From Nageia nagi (lineage: Eukaryota > Pinophyta), in NCBI GenBank assembly GCA_050084985.1, contig JBITNC010000001.1:78864001-78928000 (forward strand): 64,000 nucleotides of DNA, written 5' to 3'. A program made the translations under genes and the position numbers. Below are positions 1 through 11,523 of the stretch, one piece after another. Positions within the stretch are counted from its first letter, which is position 1, and each line of letters begins with the position of its first letter. Below the pieces are notes generated by a model, which ran no database searches, was not told the origin of the DNA, and worked only from the letters and a program-made list of their open reading frames with translations.

Positions 1-829
1 TGCATCATATTTTATATCATTCTTTCATTTTTATGTCACTCCATGAATTTCTATGATTGAGTTTTTCTAGCTTTCTCATGGATGTTGTGCTCACTTCCTT
101 GAGACAACCATTAAATTATTTTATCCATTATTTTATTTTCTTCATTCTTTCTTTTAACATAGACATTATTTCTTTGTTCTAAACTTGTTTGGTTTTTTCA
201 TCTACATGTACATAAAAAAAAAAAAAAATCTTGACCTTGACACATGACCACACCTTATGATTCACCATCTTATTCACTTCTTACTCTTATGGCTTCTTCC
301 TATTTCATTTTTTCAATCATCTTCCTTGTCATCCTTGTATTTCACCTTAATGTTAGAGAATTAATACTTTACACATACCTTTGAAAATACCCAATTTAAA
401 ATCTTTGATCTTGGAAAGATATATTTCTAATGATTTTTGCAAGTGATTATCAGTAACCCTTCCCTACTAGAGCAAAAGTAGAATCATCCAATTAAATTTT
501 GGATTATCTTAAGAGGTGCCTAAGTTGCATACATGCTAGTGGCAATGATAAGCCCTTAATAACATCATCCATTGAATTGTCTATATCTACTCAAGAATCC
601 AACTAAGCTCAAAATCATTATTTATTGCAAAGTAAAAAGAAATCATACCCTTTGAAAATTGGGGAAATTATGATTTTCCATGACCAAAATTAGGTCATGA
701 GTTTCCCTATCAAATACTACTTGCAAGTACTATACACTTGCATTAAGACAATTAAGTTTATTATCAGTGTCTAGTAGTTTTTGAACTCCTTTACATCTTC
801 ATTGTTAGATAGTTCAAAAAGGGTCAAAA
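1..829. other. Unassigned AT-rich DNA, no gene seen
   Basis: I see no coding similarity on either strand here. The stretch has a run of 15 A at 214-228 and several pyrimidine-rich patches. It ends in a purine-rich string at 811-829 just before the LTR that starts at 830. That string may be the polypurine tract of a plus-strand element, in which case part of this segment would be its decayed interior, but no gag or pol motif was recognised. Confidence 0.5.
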
Positions 830-1651
830 TGTACACACCTAATTTAGGTATATTTTCCTCTAAATTAAATAAATTAAGATATTTATATTTAAATTCCTAA
901 TTCCAACTCATATTCCATCTCACCTAACTAACTCATAAAGTCAAACTAGTGCCATGTCATACTATAGGATCCACATAGCTCTTAAGTCATGCTAGTGGTA
1001 CCACATTGATCTCAAGTGATGCCATGGGCCTCATAGATCACTAAAGTATTTCCACCTACCTTATAAAGTCAAGATCATCACCTCCACATGTGATAAAATT
1101 AAATTTCAAAGATCATCTACCCCCATATTGAAAAATGAAGTAAAAATATAATAAAATATTCAAGGCAAGATGCCAATATGAGCCTATAAATAGGAGGATC
1201 CTCCTTTGAGAATAGACACATGATAGAGTATTGTGAGGTTATATCTATTGAATATATATTATGCTTTGGGAAGACATATTTCCATTAAAAAAACATTCAA
1301 TTAGATTGACTATCTCATGATATTAGAGGAGCTAGGTTTCATCAAAGCATTAGCATCCATGGAAGAATTCTCTTGAGGTCTTGTTGTTCATATTACTTCA
1401 TACTTTCATACTTATATTGATTTATGGACTAACTTATTAATGTGTCCAAGTGTGTTGGTGTGGTTCATTTATAGGTGATATTCAAGAATGTAGAGGTCCA
1501 TGAAGGATATAGGAACTCCATCAAGAAAAGCAAATTTTTACATCATTTTGTATACTCCATGTCAAGGATATGAGATTTGTAACATTATTTTAGAGAGAAC
1601 ATTGTAACATTCAAATACATAATACAAAAGAGCATTTTACTTGATGTAACA
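830..1651 (+). repeat. Solo or 3' LTR, plus strand
   Basis: The stretch starts with TGTACACACCTAATTTAGG, resembling the starts of the other LTRs in this window (E4, E6, E7, E8, E14). A TATA box lies at 1184-1190, followed by a 14-bp perfect palindrome at 1192-1205. The 3' end is placed at the CA at 1650-1651, where RT coding similarity on the minus strand resumes. That gives about 820 bp, close to the LTR length of E7. The purine-rich string before 830 suggests a 3' LTR, but a solo LTR is equally possible. No clear target duplication was found. Confidence 0.6.
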
Positions 1652-2387
1652 ATAGAGTACTTGTATTTATTTAATTTGTTAATCAATAATGCATGCTTGA
1701 CACTCATATTTCCTTGTTCATAAATATGATTAACATAAACCTTAATATAATCAAGAATCATATCATGTAACATACTTACCATAGATATTTTATAAGTAGA
1801 CCCCACATGTACCCTAATGAAAAATAAAATTTATCCTATGTTGATCCTCCTTATTAATCCTTATTTGATTATACCTAGAAAACCCATCCATGAAAGATAA
1901 AATATCATTACCTGTTGTAGAATCTATAATAATATCAATGTTAGGTAGAGGAAAGGCATATTTTGGGCATGCTTTATTGATATCTCTAAAATTTATGCAA
2001 TATCTTATCTCACCATTAACTTAGTTGCATGGATAATGTTAGAAATCCAAGGAGAATAATTAAGAGGAATAATAAAACCAGTAGCAAGATACTTTAATAT
2101 TTCCTTTTTAATCATCAAAGTTATTTTAGGATGCATATTTCTAGGTTTTTGTTGTATAGATTTTACATCATCATTTACAACAAAAATATAAGTAATAAAA
2201 TTAGGATCTAAAAAACATCAAAAAACTCCATCAACAATAGGTATACCTTTCTCACTCTTCCAAAGATAACCAAGCTCCCACCTTTATTAGCTTTGGCTCC
2301 TTTATGGCATCGATATTAACATCCATTGTTGCTTCACTATGATATGATAGTTTATCACTGAGTTAGGGAGGCATAGGTAATGCCTCT
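1652..2387 (-). pseudogene. Tat-like Ty3/gypsy RT fragment (E1, distal part)
   Basis: Read on the minus strand, this is the N-terminal and central part of a Ty3/gypsy reverse transcriptase. The FMDG-type motif (FMDGFSRYNQI) is encoded at about 1862-1894. The catalytic YVDD position at 1726-1737 reads YVNH, so both catalytic aspartates are lost. An upstream PLP-type motif (FPLPNIDIIID) is also visible. Stops and frame changes interrupt it. At the right it is cut exactly where E2 is inserted (target duplication 2388-2392). The matching 5' part resumes at 8238. The 3' part of RT and everything after it is cut off by the LTR at 830-1651. The closest relatives I know are Tat/Ogre-lineage pol genes. 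Confidence 0.75.
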
Positions 2388-2392
2388 AGATT

Positions 2393-3152
2393 TGTTGATC
2401 TATAATCATCGAATGCTCATAACATACTCAAATCCTAACTTACATATTTGAATGAATAAAATATTCACCATTATGAGATCCAACAATCACATATAAATTC
2501 AAAATTGCACAATGTAAAATAATAAATTAACAATATCAATCACACATAATAAGATCAATATAATGATTTACCCAAGTTCACCCAATGTGGGCTAATCCAA
2601 CATGGAATTGGAGCCTTATCTTATCATTATCTATGGACATTACAATATTGCATGCATATAGAGAAATACCATCAAAATAATGGCAATACCATCTCATACA
2701 ATAATAGTGCAATCTCCTATAACATGAAGAATAATTTCATAACTACAAAAATTCTAGAATGAATCTTGGTACTCCAAATATTTACAATCCCAAAACTATC
2801 TAAAACTCCATTGATGAATCAAAAGACTAGCATGCCTTTAAATAGGCATAGAAACATCTCCAATACATCGATTAATGATCCTAAATTGTTTAGTTTTCCA
2901 AATTGCTAACTTCCACTACTAACTCATAAAAATGCATGTTGTTAATAACCAAAAAATAGTATATACAAGTTGTTAATAGTGTGGTTTCTATCACCAAATA
3001 ATTCCAAATTTCAATATTTGATTAGTATCCAAACATAGATACCTTTGGAATGAGTATTTCTCCTATAGAGATCAACCTAACACAATCCAATTCGGATCAC
3101 ACCTCCCTAATAAGAAGTTATTTAATCTCACAAATGCATAGATGAGGATACA
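2393..3152 (-). repeat. 3' LTR of E2
   Basis: The copy is homologous along its length to 7466-8232. Shared strings include cataatgatttacc and tggaattg, as well as the tract around the words for the AU-rich centre. Its outer boundary reads TGTTGATC and its inner boundary ends in CA at 3151-3152, directly next to the polypurine tract. On the element strand this is the downstream LTR. Confidence 0.85.
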
Positions 3153-3163
3153 ACTCCCCAACC
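3153..3163 (-). other. Polypurine tract of E2
   Basis: On the minus strand this reads GGTTGGGGAGT, immediately upstream of the 3' LTR. This is the expected place and composition of a plus-strand primer for reverse transcription. Confidence 0.7.
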
Positions 3164-3219
3164 TTAGACTTTTCCATCCACTTGGATTGATTAGGCTTCT
3201 ATACCTTCAATCCAACCAA

Positions 3220-4487
3220 TCACAACTCTATCTCACCACTTCTTGTAGTATGAACCTTCTTTTGTAATATAGAATCCTCCTTGAGTTCATCCATAGTATT
3301 AAGAGTTAAGACATCAAGAGATGGCAAAATTTGATTTGAACCTACTACATCTTTAGTCAATATAGATGGCTCATTCAATTTTAAATATTTTATATTCATA
3401 ACCAAATAGGTATTCATATATGCCGATGGATTCAATCTAAAAGCATTCTCACTTGCTCCACAATCTCAAATGGTCCATACCTTATAGGTTTCAACTTATT
3501 GGTTGATCCTTGCAACCTCTCCTTACTAAGATGCAACCAAACATGATCACCCACATGAAACTTATGGTCAAATCTTTGTTTGTAATATCTAATCTTGTGC
3601 TTGGCTTGGCTTATTTTAAATTGCTCTTGGACTTTCAAATGAATTTGCCTAATCTTTTCAACAAAGGCTTTAGCTTGTTTATCTTCTTTCTCAAATGAAT
3701 CTCCTTCATCCTTTTATTATTCAAACACACAATCAAAAGGTGAAGGTGGTAAATAACCAAAACAAGTCTCAAAAGGACTCTTATTAATGTAATAATGAAT
3801 TACCCTATTGTATGAATGTTGGATATATTCAAGATGTTCATCCCAAGACTTAGGATGCTTTCCACAATAACCCCTCAAGTGTTGAACCATTTTCCTATTT
3901 ACCACCTCAATTTTTCCATCCATTTGAGGATGAAATGCATTACTCCTCTTCAACCCTATATCCATCTTTTCCCACAAACATGTCCAAAACTTTCCTAAAA
4001 ATCTACTATCTTTATATGAAATAATAGAAGTTGGCAATACAAAATGAACCCAAACATGAGAAAAGAACAAATTTGTAGCATCTTATTTTATTATAGTCTT
4101 CTTATATGGAATTAAAACACACATCTTTCTAAATCTATCCACAATAATAAATAGATAGTCATGATCCTTCTTGGTCATATACAATCCTTCCACAAAATCC
4201 ATGGAAATACACTCCCAAGGATGAGTTGGTACTAGTAGTAGCTAATACAAACCCAATTTTTTGTTACTCAGCTTGTTGGTGCAATACAAAGAATAACCCC
4301 TTATGTAGTTGGCAACTTGATCTTGCATCTTTGACCAATATACATACATTTGTAAATTGTATAATATATTTCCAATCCTAAAATGTCTTGTAATCTTTGA
4401 AATATGTGCTTCTCTAATCGATCTAATCCTTTCACATAATGTATTAAAATGATAAAGAAGTCCATTTTGTAAATGGAAATCATCCAA
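3220..4487 (-). pseudogene. E2 integrase with GPF motif and chromodomain-like tail
   Basis: Minus-strand fragments give a Ty3/gypsy integrase. The N-terminal zinc-binding part (HHCC type) lies at 4242-4487, with the two histidines in EAHISKITRHF and the first cysteine in GYSLYC; the second cysteine position reads N. The catalytic core spans about 3717-4230. SMDFVEG keeps the first aspartate, the SDRD-type second site reads SYKDSRF (first D replaced by Y), and DGKIEVVNR keeps the glutamate. The C-terminal GPF motif (RYGPFEIVE) lies near 3470. The last segment (3220-3435) contains LQKKVHTTRSGEIEL, which resembles the start of a plant chromovirus chromodomain. Several stops and frame changes break the gene. 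The enzyme would have inserted element cDNA in the nucleus. Confidence 0.8.
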
Positions 4488-4868
4488 GCCCTCATACTTA
4501 GACCTATATGAAAAAAATTGTCATACACCTCTTTGAAGTTAGGATCCTTCATAGGTGCCTCTAAAAATGGCTTAGAAAGAAAAGGAAGAGATTTTAGCAT
4601 TGAGAGGGAACTCATTATCCCTATTTGCATGATGTTAACAACCTAAAATTAGTATTTCATATTGTTAATGACATTTAATTTGTAGGTACAAGTGATCTAG
4701 AAAGCATTTCTATAACCTTATTCTATGTTCTTTTCTTATACTTGATCATAATATGAAATTGTTGCAAAAAATCCATCCATTTATAGTGTCTAGTTTGTTG
4801 CAATTTTGATTAAGTTTGTAAGTAATTTAATGGTTGATGATCAGTATGAATGATTATTTCTTTCCCCA
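4488..4868 (-). pseudogene. Decayed E2 spacer between RNase H and integrase
   Basis: The interval lies between the RNase H remnant and the integrase zinc finger. Short open stretches on the minus strand (for example 4301-4630) overlap the integrase N-terminus in another frame. No catalytic motif could be placed with confidence. It is most likely RNase H connection sequence with frameshifts. Confidence 0.5.
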
Positions 4869-5090
4869 TTAAGTAATATTTTGCTTTTTAATAGCTTGAA
4901 CCAATACATACATTTCCTTATCATAAGTAGAATAATTCAACATAGCCATACTAAATTTTTTGTAATGATAGTAAATCAGTTTACCTTCTTGTAATAAAAT
5001 GTCCCCCATGGCATAGTCACTTACATTAGTCTCCACTTCAAATGGCTTCTGTAAATTAGAAAGTGCTAGCACAAATGTATAAATAATCAT
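4869..5090 (-). pseudogene. E2 RNase H fragment
   Basis: The minus-strand reading contains PFEVETNVSDYAMGDILLQ followed by a YSTYDKEMYVLVQAIK stretch. This is the Ty3/gypsy RNase H pattern, in which an aspartate of DASD is followed by the GAVL-type strand and then a YxxxEKE helix. The leading DASD aspartate is replaced (TNVSD), so this copy could not be catalytic. It follows the RT remnant directly, as expected in pol. Confidence 0.8.
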
Positions 5091-5094
5091 TTTC

Positions 5095-6010
5095 TTGAAG
5101 GTATCAAAAGATGTTTGTTGTTATTTCCCCTATTGGAAAACTCGCCACTTACCAATTACATCATGTAAAGGTGAACCAATATAAGAAAAATCAATAATAA
5201 ACTTTCTCAAATATTGGATAGCACCTAATAAACTCCTCACTTCAATTATGTTAGAAGGTTTTGGCCAATTTACTATAGCACTTACTTTAGTAGGATCTAT
5301 CTTAAGTTGTCCATGACTAATAATATGGTCTAAATACACCAAAGACTCTTTGCTAAACTCATATTTTGAATGCTTCAATAATATATTCTCCATATGCAAA
5401 GCTTGAAGCAATTTTATAAGATGTACAATATGTTCTTCTTAAGTAGAACTATAAATAATAATATCACCCAAGTATACAATAAAAAAAGAATCAATAAATA
5501 GACAAAGCACATCATTCATTACCCTCATAAATATGGTTGGTGCATTGCACAAACTAAATGGAAAAACAAGTCACTCAAATAGGCCTTATCTTATCTTGAA
5601 AGTGGTATTTCAAATGTTTTCCTCCTTGATTTGAACTAGGTGATATCCACTCCTCAAGTCTAGCTTAGTAAACAATCTTGCCCCTTGCAACTGATCCAAA
5701 AGATCATCTATCTAAGATAAAGGACAATGATTTTTTATGGTGATTTTGTTAAGTGCTCTATAGTTAATACACATCCTCTAGTTTGATTCTTTTTGGGAAC
5801 CAAAACAATAGGTGATCCACATGGAGATGTAATTGATTTGATCACACCTTGATTAACCAACTCTTGAATCTACCTCTTTATATTCTCTTGATCCAAAACT
5901 AATTATTGACACAAAGTTATGTTGGGTAATGAAGAATTAGGTAACAACATAATATCATGTTGTATATCTTGTATAGGAGGTAATCTCTATAGCTCTATAA
6001 ACAAGTTAAT
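5095..6010 (-). pseudogene. E2 reverse transcriptase
   Basis: The minus strand encodes a decayed Ty3/gypsy RT. The catalytic box at about 5458-5482 reads VYLGDIIIYS, so YLDD has become YLGD with one aspartate lost. Downstream, 5130-5411 is open and carries the thumb/connection part: KIDPTKVSAI, then WPKPSNIIEVRSLLG and YLRKFI. Upstream, around 5560-5900, broken frames correspond to fingers and palm. RT would copy element RNA into DNA in the cytoplasmic particle. Stops and frameshifts show it is not functional. Confidence 0.8.
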
Positions 6011-6484
6011 AAACTCTTAGACTTTTTTTTGCATCTATTCTTCCCTTTTGCACATTATTAACATCCTAAAATTAGTATTACATGTAATTAATAGTATGAG
6101 ATTCACCTCACCTAAAGATTTGGTTTTTCACCATGATCAATATAAAATTTTTAGAAGCATTTACAAAGCATTTTACCTAACTATTAGTGACCAAAGGTAG
6201 CTTTTTCTAACTATTATATGCACTAGCTAGAAATACCTTTCCATCTTTCACCAATCATAATATATTCAATCTTCTGTAATAAATATCATATCTATCCCAC
6301 ATATAAGGGTTACCAAGAATAATACCACAAATGTATAAAGGAACAACATCAACCATAACTTCATCAATGTACTTTTCATAATTAGCAAATTTCAACTTAC
6401 ATTATTTAGTGACTTGCAAACTAGCATTACGATGCATCCAAACCAAAGGATATGGATTTGGATGGTTGAAAGTTTCCAATCCTA

Positions 6485-6560
6485 AATTACTTACCATAGA
6501 TTTTGAAATCAAATTTGCTTAAGAACCTGAATCAACAATGGAATCTACTTTTATTTTCTT
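6485..6560 (-). pseudogene. E2 aspartic protease active-site remnant
   Basis: On the minus strand the reading VDSIVDSGS then ANLIS matches the retropepsin active-site pattern (DSGA..N.IS). It lies between the gag zinc knuckle and RT, which is the expected place. The rest of the protease is too decayed to outline. Confidence 0.65.
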
Positions 6561-6661
6561 AATTTGGATTTTGAGGTGGAATAATTGAATCATTTGTTAT
6601 TCAATGTCTTGATATTCTTCAACCTTTTGAATGGTTGAACAATTCATTTTCTCATCAACAT

Positions 6662-7440
6662 CTAAACTTCCCTCAACATATTCACATTTAAGAACCATAG
6701 AATTAGTTTTCTCCTTATTCTATTTCTTATATGGATGTAATTTTGGATAAAGTTTCTAACATTTATCATCAACATGACCATATTTATCACAATGATTACA
6801 ATGCTTATGATCACCTTCTTTCTTTTAAATATTAATGATCTTAGTTTATTGCTTACCTTTGCTTTTATCTTAAGATTTATATTTATCTTGTGATCCCTCT
6901 GAATTAGAAACCTTCTTGGATTCATTATATTAACTCCTTACTTTACCATCCTCCTCTAAGTATTACACTTGCACACACACTTGACTAAGATTAGTAGGAT
7001 TAAACAACATGATAGTCTTTTGCAAATGAATATGTAAGCCTCCAATGTACATTATTAAACTTTGAGGATATTTTAGTGAAACCTTAAGAAAAGTAGCCTG
7101 TTTTCTAAATTTCATAGTGTATTCTTAAACTATTTACCCTATTTATTGTATAAAGAATTACCATTTGATCAATTGTTTATTATGATGTCCTAATGGATAA
7201 AATTGATCTCTTAACAAGTTTTACCAATCGATCCAAATGATTCTCCATTGCCAAAAATATCCTTTCAAAATTGACATTTATCATGGTATGAACAACAAGT
7301 TGCTAATAATCCATTTTTGTCACTTTGTACCTTTTACCAATCTCAAGATCCTCTAAAATCATTTTTTTTTTATATATCCTCCTAAACATCAAAAAGCACA
7401 CTATTGGCAACCTAAAATCCCCAAAATTTCGACACTAAAT
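6662..7440 (-). pseudogene. E2 gag with CCHC zinc knuckle
   Basis: The minus-strand gag remnant starts just inside the PBS. A central stretch near 6960-7110 reads TMKFRKQATFLK, then YIGGLHIHLQ and LFNPTNLSQVCVQV. This is the C-terminal part of the capsid domain in plant chromovirus gag. A nucleocapsid zinc knuckle, CNHCDKYGHVDDKC (CX2CX4HX4C, all four ligands present), is encoded at about 6757-6812. It is followed by a KLYPKLHP stretch typical of these gags. The reading frame changes several times. Gag would form the cytoplasmic virus-like particle. Confidence 0.8.
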
Positions 7441-7453
7441 TTTGCGCACACAA

Positions 7454-7465
7454 GATCTAATACCA
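7454..7465 (-). other. Primer-binding site of E2 (initiator Met tRNA type)
   Basis: On the minus strand this reads TGGTATTAGATC, immediately next to the 5' LTR end. It differs at two positions from TGGTATCAGAGC, the usual plant PBS for initiator methionine tRNA. Confidence 0.85.
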
Positions 7466-8232
7466 TGTAGTCCATAATCACTAGATGCTTATAGCATACT
7501 TAAATCCTCACAGATTCAAAGGAAAAAATATTCACCATTATGAGAACCATCAAATTGCATATAAATTCAAAATTACACAATGTAAAACTAAAAATTAATA
7601 ATCTCAATCATATATAACAAGATCAACATAATGATTTACCTTGGTTCATCCAATGTGGATTAATCTAGCATGGAATTGAAACCTTGTCTTATCATTTTCT
7701 ATGGAAATTATAATATTACATGCATAGAGAGAAGTACCATCAAAATAATGGCCATACCATCTCATACAACAATATTGTAATCTCTTATAGCAAGAAAAAC
7801 AACTTCAAAACTACAAAAATTCTAGAACGACTTTTTTCTTCCTTCAAATATTTACAATCCCAAAACTCTCTAAAACTCCATTGATGAATCAAGAGAGTAG
7901 AATGACTTTAAATAGGTATGCAAACATCTCCAAGATGTCAGTTGATGATTCTAAATTGCTTAGCTATCTAAATTGTTGATGCCCCTTCAACTTCCACTAC
8001 TAACTCATTAAGATGCATATTGTTAATGGCCTAAAAATAGGAGATTCATCTTATTAATAATGTGGTTTCTATCACCAAACAACTCCATATTTAGTGTTTG
8101 GTTAGTATCTAAGCACAAATGCTTCTAGAATGAGTATTGCTCCTATAGAGATCAACTTGGCACAATCTAATTCAGATTACTTGCATCCAAAATCAATTAT
8201 TTAAGACTCAAAAATTGGAGTAGCATTGCTCA
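7466..8232 (-). repeat. 5' LTR of E2
   Basis: This is the upstream LTR on the element strand. It starts TGTAGTCC and ends in CA at 8231-8232, and is homologous to 2393-3152. The outer end abuts the target-site duplication agatc. Confidence 0.85.
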
Positions 8233-8237
8233 AGATC

Positions 8238-9300
8238 TAAAAGGGAATGCAAAAAATGATTTTTTTTATCTCCATAACTATCTAATCCTACTCCTAATTT
8301 TATGAAAAATTAAAAGGAAAAGGTTCAAAGAGGAAGGGATGAACCTACAATTTCCTCATCATTCTTGTAGACTTATTCTTCAAAATAGGTTTGATGATGC
8401 AACATACATACAACAAATCTATTTTTACTGGATTTGGAAAAGCTCTCTTGGATCCCATTATCTCAAGAATATCATCATCACTCTAAAAAATATCCGATAG
8501 AGGCACTAGGTGATAAGAATGGATAAACATAATAAACATGCAACTCTTCATTGGGATCATGCATCATATTAGAGTGCATCCTTTCATCAACTATGAAGCT
8601 TTCACCATATTTTTCCTTCTTCTCAACATTCTAAACAATTAGTATTGAATATTCCACCCTAGGCATGGATGCATCAAATCCAATTACTTAAGTTCTTTTA
8701 TGATGGCCTTCATTCAGGATGGGCTCAATAATATCTTGCTCATTCTTACCTAATCCTTTACCACCAAACTAAAATGTTTACATATATATTTAGTATTAAT
8801 AGCAAAATCAACATTATTGAAATGCATATGTACCTAACCTTTTAATGCACCTTGTTGAAAAGATTAAAGAATAGAATTATCTTATTTATAAAACAATAAA
8901 GATGTTTCCTCTTATTCTTGATATAGGATGCTTAGGCATCATCATTTGATATCAAACATAGATAAGGGTTAACCTAACTCCTTAAAACTATGTAAATATC
9001 AAAATATAAAATTTAATATATTCCCATATATACCTCTTGTAGAGCTTCCTCTTAAGGATATTTCAACACATCCTCTCCATTATTAACCAAGTTAGAAGGA
9101 ATCCAAAATTGTTGATCTAGTTCACATAAATATATAGCATTTTCTTCAGCATGAATTACAATTATCTTACCTTTATACATGAATTTTACCATTCAATGGA
9201 GATTATAAGTAACAACCCTAAGCTTATGAATCCAAGATCTACCATGTAACAAATTATATGGTTTTTTCTACTTGAAAAACATATATATTTTTTATTAATA
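8238..9300 (-). pseudogene. E1 protease-to-RT linker
   Basis: This is the continuation of E1 across the E2 insertion. Minus-strand fragments are broken by many stops and are best explained as the long linker between protease and RT found in Tat-like pol. No catalytic motif is visible. Assignment rests mainly on position between the recognisable protease segment (9.2-9.8 kb) and the RT fragment at 1652-2387. Confidence 0.5.
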
Positions 9301-9810
9301 TATTTTCCACCTACTTCAATAAGCATATAAACATAACCAATCCATTCCTTTTTAGTATTATAAAATCCTTTAATACTAATGGTAGTTCTTATTTTTTCAT
9401 AAATGGATGGAAACTATTTTTGCAATAAATCAATTGAAAAAACATTTACATTGGAACTTGTATTTATAAATATTTTCATAATTGAAATATGATCATTTTT
9501 TATGCAGATATACAAGCCTAAATTCTTTTCAATAACATCTTCACTTGGCCATTCACTATCTTGAAAGCAAAGCATTTTACAAGCAAGATATATGTCAAGA
9601 TTAGCTACTAACACAACGAATTTACCAATAGGAATATTATCATCTACTTTAGTTTTCTTTAATGTATTAAATAATATGTATCTATAACCTATACCAACTT
9701 CATTTCATTTGCAACTACTTTAGAAAGTATGATAATAGCAACTCCGATATCTATCATGCAATTATTAACTACCCATCCTTCTAGTTTTAGATAAAGATAA
9801 AAAGGTGGAG
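9200..9810 (-). pseudogene. E1 protease region with two DxG-like segments
   Basis: The minus strand at 9414-9614 reads IFINTSSNVNVFSIDLLQK, matching the LVDNGSSLNVCPLSTL-type segment of Tat-lineage polyproteins. It is followed by NTKKEWIGYVYMLIEVGG, the matching downstream strand. A second protease-like string, CMIDIGVAIIILS, is encoded upstream at about 9720-9770. In the first segment the active-site D and G are replaced by N and S; in the second the D is kept and the next G is displaced. Polyprotein cleavage would have been the role. Several stops are present. Confidence 0.65.
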
Positions 9811-10880
9811 GCCTTATTATACCTATAAGAGCTAGAGGAACATCATTAGATGTTGCAAAGACAACATTACCCTCATTTACCTTTTTCTTACTATTTTTTT
9901 TAGCTTCAAAGCCTCTTGCAAAAGGTCCATCTAACCTAGAATCCTTAATGCATCTAATATGGTCATTTTAGAAGGTGTTTTCTTTAGTTCTTCTATAATG
10001 TTATATGGAGTATATGAGATAAACTTACTTACTTTCTTATGCTGGTTAGTGATATTTGAGTTATTGAGTGTCCTTTTCCCTATGATAATCAGTGATAAAT
10101 AGATATCTTAATGGATGAGGTATCTCCTTCTCTGGGACTTCTTTTATGGTCATAGTAAGATTTATTGTTGTAGAGGTAGTATTACCTGAGTCCTAAGAAA
10201 TATGACCTAGATGTGTGGGAAGTTGATTTTCTTAATTCTATGGTTAGATAATAGGATCCTTATCTCTTTTTGGTTTAGGTTGTATTGGAATGGCCTATTG
10301 ATTTTAGTAAGTGACATGGGACTATTATGGGGTTACTGAAGATGAGGTTCTAATTTGTACACAATTGGCCTATTCTCTAACATAGCCCAAAAGCTAAAAA
10401 TTGACCATGGTAAGGTTAGTAATAGGATCTGATGCAAGTTACATCATTTGGTCTAAATGCAAGCCCAAGTACTAGTGTTGATAGATGACACATGAGCTTG
10501 AGAAATGAGGAGCTAAATATGGAGGGCACCATTCTATAATGCCCATAGCATCACCCTCTATAGAACTTACCATAATAGCATTATCAATTGGTTTAGGAAT
10601 AATTGGCTACTCTAGTTGGTTATTTTTGAGTTGAAATCTAGGTTGATATTGATTATCATATCTTCTATAATTGAAAGCTTGATTATACTTCTCTTGTAAA
10701 GTGAGCATATTAGTAAGGTTCCTAATACGTACCTCTAATATCCTTATCCTTTCCTCCTCTTAATATTTGAAATCAATATTTGTACTTATAGATACCAAAG
10801 TAGTTAGTGCTAGTACCTAATTCTGAACAATAAGTTTAGGAGGTAGTGGTAAGGCTAATACTTTAGGATGAGTAATTTGT
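9811..10880 (-). pseudogene. E1 gag-protease junction, heavily decayed
   Basis: No motif of its own can be placed here. The interval lies between the recognisable gag core (10.9-11.5 kb) and protease. Minus-strand fragments are low in complexity and full of stops. It is probably the gag C-terminus, including the nucleocapsid, but no zinc knuckle was found. Confidence 0.4.
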
Positions 10881-10889
10881 GGGGCTTAT

Positions 10890-11523
10890 TTAGGAGGTAA
10901 ATTAGGAAATAAGGGCATAATAGTTCTTAGTTGCATCTTTTCAAAAGATACCAAATTATGTTTAGAGGTTTTAGCCATTTGGTAGATATCAAATAAAGTA
11001 TCTTCAAATATAAAAATAAGCATATTAAGATTAGGGAGAAAGGCTTTCCTATAATATACCAAATCTTATACATTTGTTGGTCTAATCCTAACTGAAATAG
11101 ATTTTCATGTTTTTTCAAATTTGATATTAAAATCATCAATAGATTCATTAGAATGCCTTTTAATAGATGTTGTAAGGCTTAGAAAGGTACTATCATCACC
11201 ATAAATAAAAAATCTTTTGATCAAAGCTTAACATAACTCTCCCCAAGTATTTATAGATTAAGGGTGAGAATTTGAAAGTATTCAATTACTTTCCCTTCAA
11301 AGGACTACAATAACAATCTGGTCATCATCATTTCATTAGTAATATCAAAACTTAAAGCTAAAAGAGAAATAACCTAATAATGCCCATATGGTGTCTTACT
11401 TGACCCATCATATTTAGGTAAACCTTTAAAAGTTGCTTGAGGAATAGCTAGTGAGTTAGTAGCAACTACCAAAGGATGTCTATTATTCTAAGCAAGGAAA
11501 TTAATAGGTTGAGCCATGCTTGG
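10890..11523 (-). pseudogene. E1 gag capsid region
   Basis: The minus strand gives a Tat-like gag capsid domain. A start codon context at about 11511-11523 begins MAQPIN. Then come FKGLPKYDGSSKTPYGHY (the P.F.G..DP..H pattern), SFEGKVIEYF (the L.G.A..W position) and SIKRHSNESIDDFNIKFEKT, which is the helix where gag proteins read E.SV..F...F. An open stretch covers 10927-11148 in one frame and neighbouring parts need other frames. The start was chosen because it sits just before the conserved capsid block on the element strand. Confidence 0.7.

Larger units (their letters stand above)
2388..8237 (-). mobile_element. Ty3/gypsy chromovirus-like element E2, with 5-bp target duplication
   Basis: This is a nearly complete LTR retrotransposon on the minus strand, inserted inside E1. 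It has two LTRs of about 760 bp (2393-3152 and 7466-8232), a PBS, a PPT, and gag, protease, RT, RNase H and integrase remnants in the canonical Ty3/gypsy order. The flanking pentamers are agatt (2388-2392) and agatc (8233-8237), matching at four of five bases. The LTRs clearly differ from each other, so the insertion is old. All coding regions are broken. A possible chromodomain remnant behind integrase suggests a chromovirus. Confidence 0.85.
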
